DNA from: Silvanigrella aquatica
Lineage (GTDB): Bacteria; Bdellovibrionota_B; Oligoflexia; Silvanigrellales; Silvanigrellaceae
Assembly: GCF_001907975.1 (NCBI RefSeq)
Contig: NZ_CP017834.1
Coordinates: forward strand, 186,001-250,000
Reading direction: 5' to 3'
Length of the DNA stretch: 64,000 nucleotides
How positions within the stretch are numbered: the stretch's first letter is position 1; each line of letters opens with the position of its first letter. The notes beneath the pieces are model-generated. The model saw only the letters and a list, made by a program, of their open reading frames with translations, was not told the DNA's origin and searched no databases. This document shows, in pieces, positions 1-8,092 of the stretch. The translations under genes and the position numbers were made by a program.

Positions 1-651
1 TAATACAATTAAGAAGTAAAAATGAAATAAATTTTTACTCCTTAATAACAAAAATATATTTTTAAAATAATTATTTTGTTTTTGAAATGATATATTTTTT
101 AAGCTAAATAAAGTATAAATAGATGATAAACATAAAAAAATACAGATGCTAATAAAAGCAAATTCTTTGTTGTAATAAATATAAATAAAATTAACTAAAA
201 TAGGTCCCAATGTGGCTGCTATATTTGTAGCTATGTGAATAATAGAATAGTTAATTGTAGATTGATTTGTTTTTTCTTTTAGAAACGAAGTTAGAACTCT
301 TATAAAGATGGTATTGCTGCCATAAAAAAATCCAATAAAAATTAATGCTAATAGCATAATTGAGAAGGAATGGTAAAATGTCAGTAAAAAGTAACCCAAC
401 GCGCCCACAATTTGCATAACTGCCAAAAGCACAGAGGGTTTTAATAATTCGAGTACAGGTGCGAAGATTAAACGCCCCCATCGCGCCGTAATTGAACTCA
501 GCAGCATAGCTAAGCTGACTTGGGAAGTTGTAATATCTTTAAATTCGCTTAAAAATAGAGCTAACATACTTAGGGGGGCTAAATAGCCAAATCCTGAAAC
601 CAATTCTTGGGCAAATAATTTTTTAAGATAATGTTTTTCTTGATTGGGCAT
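1..651 (-). CDS. MFS transporter, N-terminal part (runs off the window edge)
   Basis: An open frame of 217 codons runs from an ATG at 651 to the left window edge without a stop. A GGAG ribosome binding site lies about 5 bases upstream of the ATG. The translation begins MPNQEKHYLKKLF and then shows about six hydrophobic segments in the pattern of a major facilitator superfamily half. It has the loop signature SSITARWGRLIF after the second segment and a conserved GFFYGSNTIFIRV segment later. It would be an inner-membrane secondary transporter; the substrate cannot be told. It follows rnhA on the same strand by 77 bases and may share its transcript. The C-terminal half is outside the window. Confidence 0.7.
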   Translation of the reverse strand, partial: MPNQEKHYLKKLFAQELVSGFGYLAPLSMLALFLSEFKDITTSQVSLAMLLSSITARWGRLIFAPVLELLKPSVLLAVMQIVGALGYFLLTFYHSFSIMLLALIFIGFFYGSNTIFIRVLTSFLKEKTNQSTINYSIIHIATNIAATLGPILVNFIYIYYNKEFAFISICIFLCLSSIYTLFSLKNISFQKQNNYFKNIFLLLRSKNLFHFYFLIVL

Positions 652-728
652 AGTAGCTCCTTATTTTATTTAAAACATTATCTTCTTCTTTTATATTAGG
701 CAATTCATGGCTAGAATTAAAATGAAAA

Positions 729-1187
729 TCAGAATTTTTCATCGATACCATTTTTATTTTCAATGGCATTGCGTGCTAATTCGTCGCACATATCGTTATA
801 TTTATTTCCGGAATGGCCTTTTACCCATTGCCAAGATAAGTTGTGTTTTCTTTGTAAAAGGCATAGTTTAAGCCAGAGATCTTGATTTTTAACGGGATCT
901 CCAGATTTGGTTTTCCAACCGTTTTTTTGCCAGTTTTCAAGCCAACCTGCTGTAAAAGCGTTTTTGACATATTGGCTGTCAGTGATAATAAGAACAGGCA
1001 TGGGTCTGGTGAGACTTTCTAATCCCATGATGACGCCCATCAGTTCCATTTTATTATTTGTTGTGTGCTTTTCATAACCAGAAATTCTGCGTTTAAGCTC
1101 GTTATAGAGAAGAACGCAGGCCCAACCACCGGGGCCGGGGTTTCCAGAGCATGCGCCATCTGTGTACAGTGTAACGTGTGAGGTCAT
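729..1187 (-). CDS. rnhA: Ribonuclease HI
   Basis: This 152-residue protein matches the usual length of bacterial RNase HI. It opens with the family signature TDGACSGNPGPGGWA. The four metal-binding carboxylates are visible at D10, E48 (KMEL), D70 (ITDSQYV) and D135, with the catalytic histidine at H125 in VKGHSGN. It degrades the RNA strand of RNA/DNA hybrids in the cytoplasm, removing primers and R-loops. The basic protrusion NWQKNGWKTKSGDPVKN (residues 85-101), which contacts the hybrid, is also present. The gene is divergent from the envelope protein gene at 1265, with only about 77 bases between the starts. Confidence 0.95.
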   Translation of the reverse strand: MTSHVTLYTDGACSGNPGPGGWACVLLYNELKRRISGYEKHTTNNKMELMGVIMGLESLTRPMPVLIITDSQYVKNAFTAGWLENWQKNGWKTKSGDPVKNQDLWLKLCLLQRKHNLSWQWVKGHSGNKYNDMCDELARNAIENKNGIDEKF

Positions 1188-1264
1188 AATTAATGTGCTC
1201 GCGTTTCATTTTGCGTCTTGTGCGCAAATTAAATTGATTACATGTTGAAGTGGAAGATATACGA

Positions 1265-1885
1265 ATGCAAGCTGATATGCCAACAGAGCAATATAACCTG
1301 AATCCAAATTATCCTATGGTGGATGGCATTTCTGCCCAACTTGTGCCGCAAAAAAATGAGAACATCACTTTTCCCAGAACAGTTTTTTCACTAGGCATTT
1401 ATAATGAAGTGCTCACAAATTCAACTAAAGATAATTACAGTGCTTCAGGCTATGGCGTTTCTTTTGGAATGCAGCACAAAATTAGAGGTATTTGGAAAGG
1501 CGGCCTTGATATCCGTTGGTCTGATTGGCTTGCGAACAGTACTCCGGGTTCGACATTAAGTCCTTTGGGAATTTATTCTAAAATAGAAGGCGATCCTCCT
1601 ATTGATTTTTTGGTGGGCAAGGATTGGGGTAAAATCATCCAACCTTTCTTTACGGGAGGATTGGGATATACTTTGTTTTTTAATAGCCGTTCTTGGCTTG
1701 CGGTTCAGTCGAAAACTTCTTTAGGACAAGTTTCTGTGACATATGGAGTGGGCTTTCGAATAACGTTGCCAAAATCCTTTGCACTTAGGACTTCTGTCGA
1801 AAATTGGCGGGGCGTGCAAACTTCAGATTATTCTGCTCAAATTTATCGATTGGAGATTGTATTTGGAGATGTGGACAATATTTAA
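1265..1885 (+). CDS. Putative outer-membrane beta-barrel protein without a signal peptide
   Basis: The 206-residue product (from ATG 1265) is rich in alternating aromatic and polar strands, such as GVSFGMQHKIRGIW, PFFTGGLGYTLFF and VTYGVGFRI. It ends in a strand with the hydrophobic/aromatic character of small outer-membrane beta barrels. A GTG at 1250 is an alternative start, but ATG 1265 has a well-placed GGAAG at 1251-1255. Neither start gives a signal peptide: an in-frame TGA sits at 1235, and the codons before it do not encode one. It could therefore be a barrel that lost its export signal, or a soluble beta protein. Its end overlaps the next gene by 17 bases, so it heads the 1.3-6.6 kb operon. 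No specific family recognised. Confidence 0.5.
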   Translation: MQADMPTEQYNLNPNYPMVDGISAQLVPQKNENITFPRTVFSLGIYNEVLTNSTKDNYSASGYGVSFGMQHKIRGIWKGGLDIRWSDWLANSTPGSTLSPLGIYSKIEGDPPIDFLVGKDWGKIIQPFFTGGLGYTLFFNSRSWLAVQSKTSLGQVSVTYGVGFRITLPKSFALRTSVENWRGVQTSDYSAQIYRLEIVFGDVDNI

Positions 1886-2531
1886 AATTATTTTACTAAT
1901 ATTAATAATTCCCTTTCAAGTGTTTGCACAAAATTTGAATTTGATAAATCCCGTTGCTAAGAATATTCCTGATGATGTGCAAAGTATATTTAAAAATCGA
2001 TCTATTATGAGTTGTGGAGAAAGAACAGGGCTTTCCGTATATACTTCATTAGATATTCAAGCAATATTAGCAATTTCAAATATGCTTTCTTCAGAAACGA
2101 TTCCCCTAGAAACAAATTGGGAGACATTTTCGCCGCTTCTAGAAAATGTAACATCTGCTTCCTTAAATGAAAAAGATGTTTTGAAGTATCCGCATGATGT
2201 GCAAAGAATTATTTATTACTGTTTGACATGGGACGAAAGTTACAGACTTAAATTATATGATATTTCACAAGAAGTTCTTGATAGCATTGCAGCAAATGTG
2301 ATTAAAGAAAAGCCTTGGAAAGTTTTACCTAAAACAATTGCCGATAGAATAAATAAATTTAGCAGAGCATCAATTCGTGATTTTGTTTATTTGATTTTAC
2401 GTTCTAATATTTATTTTTCAATTCGCGGGGATTTTAGTAAAAATCCAACATTATGGGCAACTTCTTTTATTTGGAGAACTCCTGTAACAAGTTTACAAAA
2501 CAAAGAATCTTCTGACAAACAAGGGGATTAA
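1869..2531 (+). CDS. Secreted protein of unknown function
   Basis: I place the start at ATG 1869, inside a longer open frame, because the translation from there begins with a clear signal peptide: MWTIFKIILLILIIPFQVFA, then Q as the likely first mature residue. The mature protein has about 200 residues and looks mostly helical. It contains two notable stretches, SIMSCGERTGLSVYTSLD near the mature N-terminus and SRASIRDFVYLILRSNIYFSIRG near the C-terminus. I do not recognise the family. The overlap with the preceding barrel-like gene suggests translational coupling and a shared envelope role. The reading frame stays open beyond the TAA at 2529-2531 right into the next gene (see findings). Confidence 0.6.
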   Translation: MWTIFKIILLILIIPFQVFAQNLNLINPVAKNIPDDVQSIFKNRSIMSCGERTGLSVYTSLDIQAILAISNMLSSETIPLETNWETFSPLLENVTSASLNEKDVLKYPHDVQRIIYYCLTWDESYRLKLYDISQEVLDSIAANVIKEKPWKVLPKTIADRINKFSRASIRDFVYLILRSNIYFSIRGDFSKNPTLWATSFIWRTPVTSLQNKESSDKQGD

Positions 2532-2681
2532 AATATTAATAAAGAAATAATTTATTCATGGAACGGAAATATATTTAAAATTGAGTTAGATGATACCCTT
2601 GTTTTTCATGACGATAAGACAAGAAAATTAAATTTAATTGAGTTTTCCAACTGTTTTTCTGCTACAACTCTGAGTGAAGAA

Positions 2682-3104
2682 ATGTTTCGTATTTCTTCTG
2701 CAGATGTTTTTTGTGCAAGTAAAAATTTAATAAAATCATTTTGTGATGACGCGCTAATTCAAAATCAAAGAGATTGTTTTTCATCTTTTTTTATTTACAT
2801 AAATTCAGGGGTACTTGTAGGATATTTAAATGTCCAAATTGTTTTTGATATTGTTGAAATAGATTATATTTATGTTGATAATAATTTTAAAAGACAGGGG
2901 ATCTCAAATAAATTATTTTCCTTATTTCAAGATGTGTGCCAGCATAGCGACTTTCCTCGAATATCTAAATTTATTTTAGAAGTTAGTGATAAAAATATTC
3001 CAGCGTTGTCTTTATATAAAAAATTTAATTTTAAGGAAATTTCAATAAGAAAAAGTTATTATAAAAATGGGGATGATGCTGTGATAATGGAGAAAATATT
3101 GTGA
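2682..3104 (+). CDS. GNAT-family N-acetyltransferase, RimI-like
   Basis: This 140-residue protein has the order of RimI-type acetyltransferases. A GVLVGYLN strand comes first, then EIDYIYVDNNFKRQGISNKLF, which carries the acetyl-CoA loop (here KRQGIS in place of R-x-x-G-x-G). ILEVSDKNIPALSLYKKFNF follows, and the end is RKSYYKNGDDAVIMEKIL. RimI acetylates ribosomal protein S18 N-termini; whether this one does so, or modifies an envelope substrate, is open given its place between envelope genes. ATG 2682 starts the recognisable domain but has only a weak ribosome site. The frame is open for 50 codons upstream, including an ATT at 2535 with a good AAGGGG site. The stop overlaps the next start as GTGA. 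Confidence 0.75.
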   Translation: MFRISSADVFCASKNLIKSFCDDALIQNQRDCFSSFFIYINSGVLVGYLNVQIVFDIVEIDYIYVDNNFKRQGISNKLFSLFQDVCQHSDFPRISKFILEVSDKNIPALSLYKKFNFKEISIRKSYYKNGDDAVIMEKIL

Positions 3105-4177
3105 AGGTCGGAATTTTTCATACCGCTTTTTTAGGTGATATCGCATTATGTGGATTGCTTATTGAAGCATTGCACAAAGCAAATCACGAAGTTTATTTAA
3201 TCACAAGAAAAACAGCATTGCTGTTGTATAAAAATGATTTTCGAATTAAAGAATGCATTATCGCAGATAAAAAAAAAGGACTTGGAAAATTAAAATCCAT
3301 TTTTTCCATAGCAAATAATATCAATAATTTAAATTTAGATGTTTTACTTGTTCCGCACAAGTCTATGACTTCAGCTTTCATTGCATCTTTAGCTAAAGTT
3401 CCAAAAAAAATTTCATATTCTGATACATCATTAAAAGCAGTTTATACAGAATTAAGAATATTTGATAAAAATAAACATGAATGTTTGCGCTGTTTAGACT
3501 TAGCGCCAGAATGGCTTGTGAATAAAAATATTTATAATGAAGCTGTTAAAATATCTCGACCTATCTTAATACCAGGTAAAAATTTATCAAAATTTTTATC
3601 CCAAGAGCCTCATTATTTTGATAATAACTTACCCTTTTTTATTGTCAGTCCTGGTTCGGTTTGGGAAACTAAAAAATATCCTGCCCTTCATTTTGCAAAA
3701 GCTATTTTTTCTATTTTAAATATGAGTAAAACATTAAAGTGTATTATTTCTGGAACAGTTCAAGATAAAAAAGATATCGATGAAATTTTAAAATTTTTTG
3801 AAGTATTTCCTGAACTCAGAGTGCGCATTGTAGATACTTCATCGTATTTGCCTTTAGATGAGTTTGTTACATTAACATCCCGAGCAAGTTTTGTTGTTGC
3901 GAATGATTCAAGTCCAATACATATTGCAGCAGGTTCTAACATTCCTACTATTGCCATATTTGGTCCCACAACAGGAAAATTTGGTTTTTATCCTACCTCT
4001 GAAAAGAATATGATTCTTAATTATAAGGATGAAAATGGGAACACTCTCTCTTGTCATCCTTGCACTCCTCATGGGTCACATATTTGTCCTAAAAAACATT
4101 TTCGCTGTATGCGTGATCTTTCTCCCGACATTTTGGTAGAATCAGTTCGAAAGTTGTTACCTCATTTATTTGTATAA
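3101..4177 (+). CDS. Glycosyltransferase family 9 (heptosyltransferase-like)
   Basis: The 358-residue product has the two-Rossmann architecture of the ADP-heptose:LPS heptosyltransferase family. The N-terminus MKVGIFHTAFLGDIALCGLL has the family's conserved aspartate in LGD. The C-terminal half carries VSPGSVWETKKYP, followed by ANDSSPIHIAAGSNIPTIAI and FGPTTGKFGFYP, the sugar-nucleotide binding region. A cysteine cluster (SCHPC, HICP, FRCM) near the end is typical of the WaaF type. It would act at the cytoplasmic face of the inner membrane, adding heptose or a related sugar to a lipid or LPS core. GTG start, overlapping the acetyltransferase stop by 4 bases; the type III PKS follows 13 bases downstream. 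Its acceptor could be LPS or the lipid made by the same operon. Confidence 0.85.
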   Translation: MKVGIFHTAFLGDIALCGLLIEALHKANHEVYLITRKTALLLYKNDFRIKECIIADKKKGLGKLKSIFSIANNINNLNLDVLLVPHKSMTSAFIASLAKVPKKISYSDTSLKAVYTELRIFDKNKHECLRCLDLAPEWLVNKNIYNEAVKISRPILIPGKNLSKFLSQEPHYFDNNLPFFIVSPGSVWETKKYPALHFAKAIFSILNMSKTLKCIISGTVQDKKDIDEILKFFEVFPELRVRIVDTSSYLPLDEFVTLTSRASFVVANDSSPIHIAAGSNIPTIAIFGPTTGKFGFYPTSEKNMILNYKDENGNTLSCHPCTPHGSHICPKKHFRCMRDLSPDILVESVRKLLPHLFV

Positions 4178-4190
4178 GGGGATTCATTTT

Positions 4191-5378
4191 ATGCGATCCA
4201 TTATCAGTAGCTTTCGTATTTTGAGGCCAAATTATGAAGTTTCACAAGAAGTGGGGTTGCAATGGATTTCCAGAGCACATGCCTATGCTAAATATTTAGA
4301 TAGCAGTTCATTTGTAAATAAAAAAACAATATTTGATTTAAATATTCTAATGGAAAATATTACAAATCGATTTGCATGTAAGCCTGATAAAATTGCGAAT
4401 CGTGGAACTTTTATTGCAGATTATTTGCATAATAATTGGGAAGAAATGCAATTTTTTGATTTGAAAAAAAATACGGCAGGTTCACAGTTGCAAGAAAGAA
4501 TGAGTTTTTTTTCTGAAGTAACAAATCAAGTTTTTAATAAATTTTATTCTGATATTGATGAGGCTCCACAGCATATTATTCATGTAACCTGTACAGGTTA
4601 TGTTTCTCCTTCTGCTGCACAACTCATTGTTGCAAATAAAAACTGGGGAAAATCGACTAAAGTCACACATGCTTATCATATGGGCTGTTACGCTGCATTT
4701 CCCGCCTTGCGTATTGCACAAGGTTTTTTATTGCAAGATAAGCAGTTGCTAAATTCAAATGAAAAATCTTCTCAAAATCGTGTCGATATTGTTCACACAG
4801 AATTGAGCACATTGCATTTTAATCCTTCCTTACAAGATCCCAGTCAATTTGTAGTTCAAAGTCTTTTTGGTGATGGATTAATATATTATTCCTTATATGA
4901 TAAAAATTCATTTCTTTATTCAAATTGTCTAAAAGGTTTGGAAATTATTGTAAATCATGAAGAAATTATTTCAAATAGCAGCGATGCAATGAGCTGGGAA
5001 ATTGGTAGCAATAGTTTTCAAATGACACTTTCTGGTAAAGTTCCTTCTATGATTGCTGAAAATATTGAAAATTTTATTGGAAAAATGTTTTCCTTTACCG
5101 ATGTTTCCTTTGAAGAAGTAAAAAATAATTGTATTTTTGCAATTCATCCTGGTGGACCTAAAATTATTCAACATATAAAAGATATTTTAAGTCTTTCTAA
5201 TGAAAGTGTACAATTGAGCGAGTCTATTTTAAAAATGTATGGTAATATGTCTTCGGCAACACTGCCCCATGTTTGGGATTCTATTTTAAATTCCGACATT
5301 GAAAAAGGAGCATTAGTTGTAAGTCTTGCATTTGGACCTGGATTGACAATTTCGGGTTCTATTATGAGAATCGTATGA
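4191..5378 (+). CDS. Type III polyketide synthase (chalcone/alkylresorcinol synthase family)
   Basis: The 395-residue product (ATG 4191, preceded by AAGGGG at the right spacing; the upstream TTG at 4170 is less likely) shows the complete thiolase-fold triad. These are the nucleophile C166 in HMGCYAAFPALRIA, H319 in AIHPGGPKII and N352 in YGNMSSATLPHVW. The C-terminal signature LAFGPGLTISG is also present. Such enzymes extend an acyl-CoA starter with malonyl-CoA and cyclise the chain. In bacteria, relatives next to methyltransferases make alkylpyrones or alkylresorcinols (BpsA, SrsA, ArsB/C types). The starter here is unknown; the lipid-type neighbourhood suggests a long fatty acyl group. The end overlaps the next gene by ATGA, so the three downstream products are probably made in step. 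Confidence 0.92.
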   Translation: MRSIISSFRILRPNYEVSQEVGLQWISRAHAYAKYLDSSSFVNKKTIFDLNILMENITNRFACKPDKIANRGTFIADYLHNNWEEMQFFDLKKNTAGSQLQERMSFFSEVTNQVFNKFYSDIDEAPQHIIHVTCTGYVSPSAAQLIVANKNWGKSTKVTHAYHMGCYAAFPALRIAQGFLLQDKQLLNSNEKSSQNRVDIVHTELSTLHFNPSLQDPSQFVVQSLFGDGLIYYSLYDKNSFLYSNCLKGLEIIVNHEEIISNSSDAMSWEIGSNSFQMTLSGKVPSMIAENIENFIGKMFSFTDVSFEEVKNNCIFAIHPGGPKIIQHIKDILSLSNESVQLSESILKMYGNMSSATLPHVWDSILNSDIEKGALVVSLAFGPGLTISGSIMRIV

Positions 5379-5893
5379 TATATTTTGAAATTATTTCTCT
5401 TTCATTTGTGTCATTTCACGCATTTTTAATGATAATTGATGAATTTATTTTCCATAGAAAACGAGTCCTTCCTAAGTGGGAGCGTGTGGGGCATCCGATC
5501 GATTCTCTTTTTTTTCTAATATGTTTTTTTATTGTTTTATTTTTTCCCATGAATATGAATTCAATTTTATTTTTTACTTTATTTGCATGTATTTCATGTT
5601 TTATTATAATTAAAGATGAAGGTGTGCATTTGAAATATTGTTCGAAATATGAACAGTACATTCATGCCCTTTTGTTTGTATTGCATCCAATAATATTAAT
5701 TATTTTGTTTTTATCATGGTCATCATTTTCTGTATCTTATTTTCCTATTTTTGAAGTCTTTAAATCGTTTTTTTTAAAACTGTTAATTTACTTTCAATTT
5801 TTTTCTGCTACCATTTTTTTATTTTATCAGATTGTATTTTGGAATTTTATTTTTAAGGAAGCAGAATATGTTTCAAAAAGAAGCCATAAATAA
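5375..5893 (+). CDS. Small polytopic membrane protein of the PKS operon
   Basis: This 172-residue protein has four to five strongly hydrophobic helices, separated by short charged loops: FIFHRKRVLPKWERVGHPID near residue 26-45 and KDEGVHLKYCSKYEQYIHALLF around residue 80-102. The conserved-looking histidines and HPI motifs in the loops suggest a membrane enzyme or carrier rather than a simple anchor. I cannot name the family with confidence. It is sandwiched, with overlaps on both sides, between the type III PKS and the methyltransferase. It is therefore very likely part of the same lipid pathway, for example as a tailoring or transport step. Confidence 0.7.
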   Translation: MIYFEIISLSFVSFHAFLMIIDEFIFHRKRVLPKWERVGHPIDSLFFLICFFIVLFFPMNMNSILFFTLFACISCFIIIKDEGVHLKYCSKYEQYIHALLFVLHPIILIILFLSWSSFSVSYFPIFEVFKSFFLKLLIYFQFFSATIFLFYQIVFWNFIFKEAEYVSKRSHK

Positions 5894-6608
5894 TGATCTT
5901 TATAGGGATTTAGGAGAGAAATGGTATTATGGAAATGACTATATTGGATTGTTAAGAAGTGAATCAAAAACGCGAAATCCTTGGATTTTAAATCAAATTC
6001 AAAATCAATTTCAGAAAAGTGTTGAGTTACTTGATATCGGATGCGGTGGTGGACTGTTGACAAATGATTTTGCAAAGCAAAATTTTAATATTACGGGTGT
6101 TGATATTCATGACGAAGTTCTACAAATCGCAAAAAATTATGACCCCAATAAAAAAGTAAAGTATATTAAGGCCAATGCGTTAAGTTTGCCATTTGAAAAT
6201 GAGAGCTTTGATGTGGTCTGTGCTCTTGATTTTTTAGAACATGTTGACAATTTTCATTTAGCTTTATCAGAAGGTGTTCGTGTATTAAAGAAAAATGGTT
6301 TATTTTTTTTCCACACATTTAATAGAAACATTTTATCGTGGATTTTTGTAATTAAAGGCATGGAATGGTTTGTAAAACGCACACCTAAAAACCTGCATGT
6401 ATTTCATTTGTTCATTAAGCCTGAGGAACTGATAAATTGTTTTTCGGATTTAGGTTGTCAAAAAATAGAGTTGCATGGGCTTAATCCAAAAATATTTTCT
6501 AGATCATTTTTTAAATTAATTCGCTATGGAGTTGTCGACAAAGACTTTAAATTTGAAATCAGTTCATCACTAAAAATGGGATACATTGGTTATGTTAAAA
6601 AATTATAA
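5868..6608 (+). CDS. UbiG-like SAM-dependent O-methyltransferase
   Basis: From ATG 5868 (AAGGAAG about 5-6 bases upstream) the product has 246 residues. Motif I is LLDIGCGGGLLTNDFAK, the acidic end of strand 2 is VTGVDIHDEVLQIAK-like, and motif II/III is SFDVVCALDFLEHVDN. The late helix FNRNILSWIFVIKGMEWF and the PKNLHVFHLFIKPEEL segment closely resemble UbiG, the ubiquinone O-methyltransferase. Here it sits directly downstream of a type III PKS, as small methyltransferases do in known phenolic-lipid and alkylpyrone clusters. Methylation of the polyketide hydroxyl is the best inference; a quinone role is the alternative. It overlaps the membrane protein gene by 26 bases and ends the operon. 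Confidence 0.85.
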   Translation: MFQKEAINNDLYRDLGEKWYYGNDYIGLLRSESKTRNPWILNQIQNQFQKSVELLDIGCGGGLLTNDFAKQNFNITGVDIHDEVLQIAKNYDPNKKVKYIKANALSLPFENESFDVVCALDFLEHVDNFHLALSEGVRVLKKNGLFFFHTFNRNILSWIFVIKGMEWFVKRTPKNLHVFHLFIKPEELINCFSDLGCQKIELHGLNPKIFSRSFFKLIRYGVVDKDFKFEISSSLKMGYIGYVKKL

Positions 6609-7087
6609 TTAAAATAATGAGTTTAAATTTTTATTCTTGTATTTTTTTTAAAACTAGGAAAAAATAAAATTATTGGTCTAAATGACTTTAATTTTTAATA
6701 GCTATAAAATATTGCAATGAGTTTCTTGTTTTAAGTAAATGATAATTTTGTTCAATATCTCCTGATAACAAATTTAAGTTTATAACTACCATAATCCTAA
6801 TGTGGAATGATTTTAAAATTTAATAAGATATCCAAAATAAAGTATAAAACAATATTATTATTTGTTAAAAAGTATATTTATAAAAAAATTATAAACAAAC
6901 AAAAAATATCAATATAATAGATGTTGTAAATATTTGACTTTAAAAAAATTATACTTTAAAAAAAAATCCGATAATTCTTTTTACTGAATTATTAAAATTA
7001 ATATTTTAAAATAAAAAAAATTTAAAAATATTAATGTGGGTTGTCTAAATAATAAATTAATTAGATATAATATTATTTTATTTAAAC
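6609..7087. other. Non-coding AT-rich spacer
   Basis: This 479-base stretch between the methyltransferase and the desaturase has no credible reading frame on either strand and no RNA gene I can fold by eye. It is almost entirely A and T. The promoter of the desaturase should be in its right half, but the many T/A hexamers give no single convincing -35/-10 pair. No strong terminator hairpin is seen after 6608. Confidence 0.5.
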
Positions 7088-8008
7088 ATGAGCAGAGAGC
7101 AGGATATGCGGGAAATAATTAGTAATTATAAAAAAATTGAGTTAACAAAATATTCAAGAATAAAAGATTTTTCTCAATGTTTTTCAATATATGCTATAGC
7201 AATATTTTCAATATTTTTTGCAATATATTTAGATAATTTAATTATCTGGATTTTATATTTCTTTTTTATGGGATTTATGGGTATTAGTTTTCTAAGTTTT
7301 TCTCATAACTGTATTCATGGTTTTTTTTTCAAAAGCAAATTTTTGAGACATGCTTTTGGCTCTATAAATTCAATTCCTTTATTGGTTAATTATTCTATTT
7401 ATAATTCTTCACATATAGAGCATCATAAGTATACAAATATGGAAGAAGATGTCCAGCAAAAAGTAGAAATAACTTCATTATTTAAATATTTAAGTTATTT
7501 TCCATATTTAACATTATTTATTAATCATATTAAAATCGGCTTATTCGCATTACTTGGTAAAAAACTATCTTATAAAAGACTCGAGAGTGAAAGAAAAAAT
7601 ATTATCATCAATTTTTTTATATCATTTATTTGGCTTTTATCGTCAATTATTTTGACTCTACATTATCCTTTACTCATAAAAGTATATTGGATACCACTAT
7701 TTATATTTCATCAATTGATATTTCTTTTTAGACTATCAGAACATTATGGATGTAATTTAACAAATAATCGATGGGAAAATTCTCGTAGCATCACTTCTAA
7801 CTTTATAGTAAGATTTTTAATGATTAATAATAATTTTCATGCCGAGCATCACTTCTATCCTAGTATTCCATTTCAAAATTTACACAAATTGCATCTTGAA
7901 ATTGGAAAAAACTTTAAATATATTGAATCCTCATATTTTAAATTTCATATTCATTTGATTTATAGATGTTTTAATTTACGAAAATTCAATAAAAATAAAA
8001 TAAATTAA
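7088..8008 (+). CDS. Membrane fatty acid desaturase
   Basis: The 306-residue protein carries the three histidine boxes of the membrane desaturase superfamily. They are SHNCIHG near residue 75, HIEHHKYTN near residue 113 and NNFHAEHHFYP near residue 257. Two pairs of hydrophobic helices lie before the first box and between the second and third, as expected for an integral di-iron enzyme. It would introduce a double bond, or hydroxylate or oxidise a lipid substrate, in the inner membrane. It differs from the acyl-CoA type desaturase at 50.6 kb, so the genome encodes at least two. The start could be ATG 7088 or ATG 7106; neither has a clear ribosome site. It precedes an MFS gene by about 84 bases. 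Confidence 0.85.
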   Translation: MSREQDMREIISNYKKIELTKYSRIKDFSQCFSIYAIAIFSIFFAIYLDNLIIWILYFFFMGFMGISFLSFSHNCIHGFFFKSKFLRHAFGSINSIPLLVNYSIYNSSHIEHHKYTNMEEDVQQKVEITSLFKYLSYFPYLTLFINHIKIGLFALLGKKLSYKRLESERKNIIINFFISFIWLLSSIILTLHYPLLIKVYWIPLFIFHQLIFLFRLSEHYGCNLTNNRWENSRSITSNFIVRFLMINNNFHAEHHFYPSIPFQNLHKLHLEIGKNFKYIESSYFKFHIHLIYRCFNLRKFNKNKIN

Positions 8009-8092
8009 AAAAATTTAAAATACTATAATATGAAATTTAAAAATTTATTAATGAAAAATATTTAATAATGTAAACTCATGAAAGGTAGATTT

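Noticed and set aside
251-481. Minus-strand 76-codon frame
   Set aside because: Overlaps, in another frame, the MFS transporter that runs off the left edge and has better coding features.
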